A DNA stretch of 64,000 nucleotides. It comes from Alphaproteobacteria bacterium MedPE-SWcel. Its GTDB lineage: Bacteria > Pseudomonadota > Alphaproteobacteria > Rhodobacterales > Rhodobacteraceae. The stretch covers positions 38,965-102,964 of the forward strand of contig MPDC01000017.1 in assembly GCA_001874255.1 (NCBI GenBank), read 5' to 3'. The stretch's first letter is position 1; every line of letters begins with the position of its first letter. Below the pieces are notes generated by a model that saw only the letters and a list, made by a program, of their open reading frames with translations, did not search any database and was not told where the DNA came from. Positions 61,242 through 64,000 of this stretch are shown in pieces. The translations under genes and the position numbers were made by a program.

Positions 61242-62063
61242 TCAGTTCTTTGGCGCGTTGGGAAAGAACAGTTGCTGATTGCCGACTTCAAACGCAGCAA
61301 TCGCCCCTTGCCCCTCGTCCGAGATCAGCCAGTCGGTAAATTTCTTTGCAGCCGCGACATGCGCGGTCGGGCATTTCGCAGGGTTCACCGGGATCACGCC
61401 ATACTGGTTGAACAGATCATCATCACCTTCCACCTGAATTTTGTAGTCCTGCTTGTTGCCAAAGCTGATCCATGTGGCGCGATCCGTCATCACATAGGCC
61501 CCCATGCCAATGCCCGCGTTCAAGGTGGCCCCCATTCCGGACCCGGTTTCGCGATACCACTGACCAGAGGCCGCAGACGGATCGACGCCGCTCTCCGCCC
61601 AGAGCGATTTTTCCTTCTTGTGGGTGCCGGAATCATCGCCGCGGGACGCAAACAAAGCGCCACTCGCTGCGATCTTTGCGAATGCGGCCTGCGCATCCTT
61701 GGTGCCGCCCACCGCAGCGGGGTCCGAATCCGGGCCGACAATGACAAAATCATTATACATCAAGTCGGTCCGCGAGGTGCCGTATCCGGCGGCCACGAAA
61801 TCGAGTTCCGAGGCTTTGGCGTGAACCAACAAGACGTCGCCGTCGCAATTCTGTGCGTTCTTGATCGCCTGTCCGGTGCCGACTGCAACCACGTTGACCT
61901 GAATGTCGGTCTTTTGCTGAAACAGAGGCAGAAGATACTCGTAGAGGCCGGAGTTCGCAGTTGATGTCGTCGATTGCACAATAATTGATTGATCCGCAGC
62001 CTGGACGCTGCCTGCAACCGCCAGTGCCACGATCGACGCACAGAGAGATCGGCTCAGTTTCAT
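61242..62063 (-). CDS. tupA: Tungstate-binding protein TupA
   Basis: A 273-residue periplasmic protein with a signal peptide (SLCASIVALAVAGSVQA), followed by IIVQSTTSTANSGLYEYLLPLF. The TTST stretch is the TupA oxyanion-binding motif. VHAKASELDFVAAGYG and YNDFVIVGP are also typical. TupA binds tungstate with very high affinity. ATG 62063 is preferred because the longer ORF lies in the ATPase gene region. It is the third gene of tupB-tupC-tupA. Confidence 0.9.
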   Translation of the reverse strand: MKLSRSLCASIVALAVAGSVQAADQSIIVQSTTSTANSGLYEYLLPLFQQKTDIQVNVVAVGTGQAIKNAQNCDGDVLLVHAKASELDFVAAGYGTSRTDLMYNDFVIVGPDSDPAAVGGTKDAQAAFAKIAASGALFASRGDDSGTHKKEKSLWAESGVDPSAASGQWYRETGSGMGATLNAGIGMGAYVMTDRATWISFGNKQDYKIQVEGDDDLFNQYGVIPVNPAKCPTAHVAAAKKFTDWLISDEGQGAIAAFEVGNQQLFFPNAPKN

Positions 62064-62086
62064 TTGGGGCTCCCTTGGGTTTGGAA

Positions 62087-62848
62087 TTAGAGAACAAGTC
62101 TGCCGTTCAGATAATCCCGGGCGGCTGGGGTCTGGGGGGCAGAAAAGAAATCGCGGGCCGGACTGTGTTCGGCGATGCGGCCGCCCTGCAGGAACACGAT
62201 GTCGTCGGCCAACCGCCGTGCCTGTCCGATATCGTGCGTGACGCAAATTACGCGGACGCCACGCGCGCAGGCGTCCCGAACGATGGATTCGATGGTCAGG
62301 ATGGAGGCCGGGTCGAGACTGGCGGTGGCCTCGTCCAGGAACAGGACATCAGGCTCTGTTGCCAGTGCCCGGGCCAACGCAAGGCGCTGTGCCTCGCCGC
62401 CAGATAGCAGCCGCGCGGGCTGGCGAGCCTTTTGGGCAAGGCCGACATGATCAAGCAGCGCATTGCACAGGGATCGTGGGCGACCTTTTGCACGCAGGAC
62501 AAAGTCAATATTCGCGGCCACGGAGCGGCGCAACAGGATTGGCTTCTGGAACACAAGAGCCTGCCGTTTCATTGCCGCGGTTGTGGTTTGGCCTGCCCAG
62601 TCGATCTGGCCCGTCGTGGGAACAATCAGCCCGTGCAACAGCTTCAGCAACAGGCTCTTTCCCGCGCCATTCGGTCCCATGATCACCGTGCAGCCATGGG
62701 GGCCAAGATCCAAATTCAGCCCGCTTAGTATCGCCTTGCCCTCAAAGCTGAGCCCGAGGCCGCGAATTCGCAGTGGCATCAGGCCGGGGGCGGCTGTCTC
62801 GGGGATGGCGCGTCTCGGGCTGAAGGCGATGGTGTCGAGGCTAGACAT
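62087..62848 (-). CDS. tupC: Tungstate ABC transporter ATP-binding protein TupC
   Basis: A 253-residue ATPase. It has Walker A GPNGAGKSLLLKLLHGL, signature LSGGEAQRLALARALATEP, Walker B VLFLDEATASLDP and switch CVTHDIGQARRL. In Walker A a Ser-Leu follows the Lys-Ser as in Tup-type ATPases. It overlaps tupB by 8 bp and energises tungstate import. Confidence 0.9.
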   Translation of the reverse strand: MSSLDTIAFSPRRAIPETAAPGLMPLRIRGLGLSFEGKAILSGLNLDLGPHGCTVIMGPNGAGKSLLLKLLHGLIVPTTGQIDWAGQTTTAAMKRQALVFQKPILLRRSVAANIDFVLRAKGRPRSLCNALLDHVGLAQKARQPARLLSGGEAQRLALARALATEPDVLFLDEATASLDPASILTIESIVRDACARGVRVICVTHDIGQARRLADDIVFLQGGRIAEHSPARDFFSAPQTPAARDYLNGRLVL

Positions 62849-63581
62849 AGGCTTGCCTCCGGGCGCTCATGCGCAAACTCTGCACGGCTCCATTGACGCC
62901 CAGTGCAATGGTCAGCAGCAACAGGCCCAGGGCCAATGCGAGCGCAAGATCGCCTTTGGATGTTTCCAGGGCGATGGCGGTGGTCATCACCCGGGTCAGG
63001 TGATCGATGTTCCCGCCAACGATAATGACCGCTCCGACCTCTGCAACCGCGCGGCCAAAGCCGGCCAGGCCCACGGTCAGCAGGGAATAGCGGGCATCCC
63101 AGAGCAGCGCCGATACTGTCTGCCACTGGTTGAGGCAAAGCGAGCGGAACTGCTCGGCATATTCCGAATGGAGATCCTCCAGAACCTGACGCGACAGGGC
63201 GGCAATGATCGGAGCGATGAGGATGGTCTGGGCGATGATCATCGCCGTCGGAGTGTACAGCAGCCCCAAGAAGCCAAGCGGCCCGGATCTGGACAGGTGC
63301 AAATAGACGAGCAAACCGACGACAACGGGCGGAAGCCCCATCAGAGCGTTCATGAGCACGAGAAGAATCCCACGTCCGGGAAAACGGCTGATCGCCATCA
63401 GGGCACCGATGGGCAAGCCACACAGGCATGCCAGAAGTGTCGCTGTGAGGCTGACGCGCAAGGACAGTGCCACAATTTCAAATAGGTCCGCGTTGCCTGA
63501 TAGCACGAGCTGTAGCGCCAGCGTGAATGCGTCTCCGATACTCTGCAAAATTTCCGACCTCTGCGAATTTTCCGTCTGCAC
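62841..63581 (-). CDS. tupB: Tungstate ABC transporter permease TupB
   Basis: A 246-residue membrane protein with five to six segments. SLRVSLTATLLACLCGLPIGALMAI is the first family motif, and TVGLAGFGRAVAEVGAVIIVGGNIDHLTRVMTTAIALETSKGD, near residue 160, is the long signature shared by TupB and related oxyanion permeases. It is the first gene of the tup operon. The 70 bp upstream must hold the promoter. Confidence 0.9.
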   Translation of the reverse strand: MQTENSQRSEILQSIGDAFTLALQLVLSGNADLFEIVALSLRVSLTATLLACLCGLPIGALMAISRFPGRGILLVLMNALMGLPPVVVGLLVYLHLSRSGPLGFLGLLYTPTAMIIAQTILIAPIIAALSRQVLEDLHSEYAEQFRSLCLNQWQTVSALLWDARYSLLTVGLAGFGRAVAEVGAVIIVGGNIDHLTRVMTTAIALETSKGDLALALALGLLLLTIALGVNGAVQSLRMSARRQAYV

Positions 63582-63654
63582 GCTACGAGGGAAACGCGGG
63601 TTTGATCAAGCATATTGGCGGGCATTTCGCGTAAATTGTGGCTGCGGGGACAAA

Positions 63655-63747
63655 ATGAACCGGAAAGGGTTGCAAAATTTACGGATGTTGGACGATCTGT
63701 CCGTCATGCAGCGCGTCGGTGCCGCAGACGCGCTGGAGTTTGACTGA
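63655..63747 (+). CDS. Possible 30-residue ORF before a terminator
   Basis: ATG 63655 opens a 30-codon frame (MNRKGLQNLRMLDDLSVMQR) ending 43 bp before an intrinsic terminator. A palindrome AGGTTC-GAC-GAACCT (63752-63766) lies between. No family is recognised. The unit could be a small peptide gene or the 3' end of a small RNA; the terminator is stronger evidence for transcription than for translation. Confidence 0.25.
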   Translation: MNRKGLQNLRMLDDLSVMQRVGAADALEFD

Positions 63748-63789
63748 CCCCAGGTTCGACGAACCTCAGGGCACTGTGTGAAAACAACA

Positions 63790-63813
63790 AAGGCGCCCGA
63801 GGGCGCCTTGTTT
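63790..63813 (+). terminator. Rho-independent terminator
   Basis: AAGGCGCCC and GGGCGCCTT form a perfect 9-bp stem with a two-base loop, followed by TGTTT and preceded by an A-rich stretch. It could end transcripts from the plus strand, and possibly also shield against the insertion element on the right. Confidence 0.75.
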
Positions 63814-63825
63814 GTAGAGAGTCAC

Positions 63826-64000
63826 GGCTTTGTTGCACAAATCGTATGAAGGGCGTTCTTCCCCTTACCCCGGACGGATTTAGCCTACGGCCTCAGTGAC
63901 AGGTATGCCAAGCGCCGTATAGCGATTGAGCAATGAGCCATGTCGCGCCATTGATGGGATGGATGGCTCCCGCTTCCGGCATCGCAATGTGCCACATTGG
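63826..64000 (-). mobile_element. Right-edge IS5-family insertion element (partial)
   Basis: GGCTTTGTTGCACAA at 63826-63840 is a typical terminal-repeat sequence of IS5-group elements. The transposase C-terminus starts 40 bp further in, on the minus strand. The other end lies outside the window, so completeness and target duplication cannot be judged. Confidence 0.7.
63880..64000 (-). CDS. IS5-family transposase, C-terminal part
   Basis: Reading the minus strand, the last 25 codons give PSMARHGSLLNRYTALGIPVTEAVG and a stop at 63880, the standard C-terminus of IS427-group IS5 transposases. The residues before it (QCGTLRCRKREP) are less typical, possibly because of sequence divergence. Only 40 codons are in the window. 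It may be the same element family as the N-terminal relic at 2825. Confidence 0.7.
   Translation of the reverse strand, partial: QCGTLRCRKREPSIPSMARHGSLLNRYTALGIPVTEAVG

Noticed and set aside
63744-63770. GGTTCGACGAACC as a possible tRNA T-arm
   Set aside because: There is no acceptor stem, anticodon arm or CCA context around it; it is a simple palindrome.

Overview
This 64 kb window is GC-rich, gene-dense alphaproteobacterial DNA, most likely from a marine Rhodobacterales (Roseobacter-type) bacterium. The taxonomic evidence is a complete alphaproteobacterial general stress response locus (nepR-ecfG-kinase divergent from phyR, with four GGAAC-N16-CGTT promoters), a short FlaA-type flagellin, a TctCBA transporter with TctDE-like regulators, an Anbu operon, and IS110/IS3/IS5-type transposase remnants. 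No rRNA, tRNA, CRISPR array or prophage was seen.

Layout. 1-5.9 kb is an accessory zone: an IS110 remnant, a rhodanese-ChrB fusion with chrA (chromate), an IS5 remnant, a secreted metallo-beta-lactamase-fold protein, a Tat-exported DUF3299 protein and an IS3 remnant. 6.0-16.0 kb is an amino-sugar island made of two divergent operons. The minus operon is murQ, a sugar-binding protein, two permeases, a Gfo/Idh/MocA oxidoreductase and an ATPase. The plus operon is a BadF-type kinase, a GntR/UTRA regulator, a SIS-domain isomerase/deaminase and nagA. Together they could import and degrade GlcNAc/MurNAc-type sugars. 16.1-19.3 kb holds an IorAB-like molybdenum hydroxylase. 19.3-22.1 kb is a TetR regulator divergent from a flavin oxidoreductase with a perfect 16-bp operator between them. 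22.3-25.4 kb is a GGDEF/EAL protein paired with a di-haem peroxidase. 25.9 kb is a solitary flagellin. 27.0-31.0 kb is the ATP-grasp / alpha-E / transglutaminase / Anbu operon.

31.1-40.3 kb is a tricarboxylate module. A TctDE-like two-component system with an extra periplasmic binding protein diverges from tctC-tctB-tctA, a CaiB-type CoA-transferase, a citryl-CoA lyase-like protein and an AbrB-type membrane protein. The order suggests uptake, CoA activation and cleavage of citrate or a relative. 40.3-46.5 kb is the general stress response locus with member genes: an exported protein plus entericidin, exoD, a HisKA_2 kinase, ecfG, nepR, phyR, dps and a DUF1328 protein missing from the ORF track. 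46.8-56.6 kb is an iron/siderophore island: TonB, two ExbD, ExbB, a siderophore-interacting reductase, a FecBCD-like ABC system and a TonB-dependent receptor. 56.9-60.3 kb is a GntR regulator with an NMT1/SsuA-like ABC transporter. 60.3-63.6 kb is tungstate transport (tupBCA) with a HTH/PBP-domain regulator. The window ends inside an IS5-family element.

The strongest leads are the palindromic bidirectional EcfG promoter and its local regulon, the Anbu operon, the amino-sugar island with its unexplained oxidoreductase, the citrate CoA-transferase/lyase module, and hairpins placed after solute-binding-protein genes. All functional calls come from reading motifs and gene context; no database search was run.
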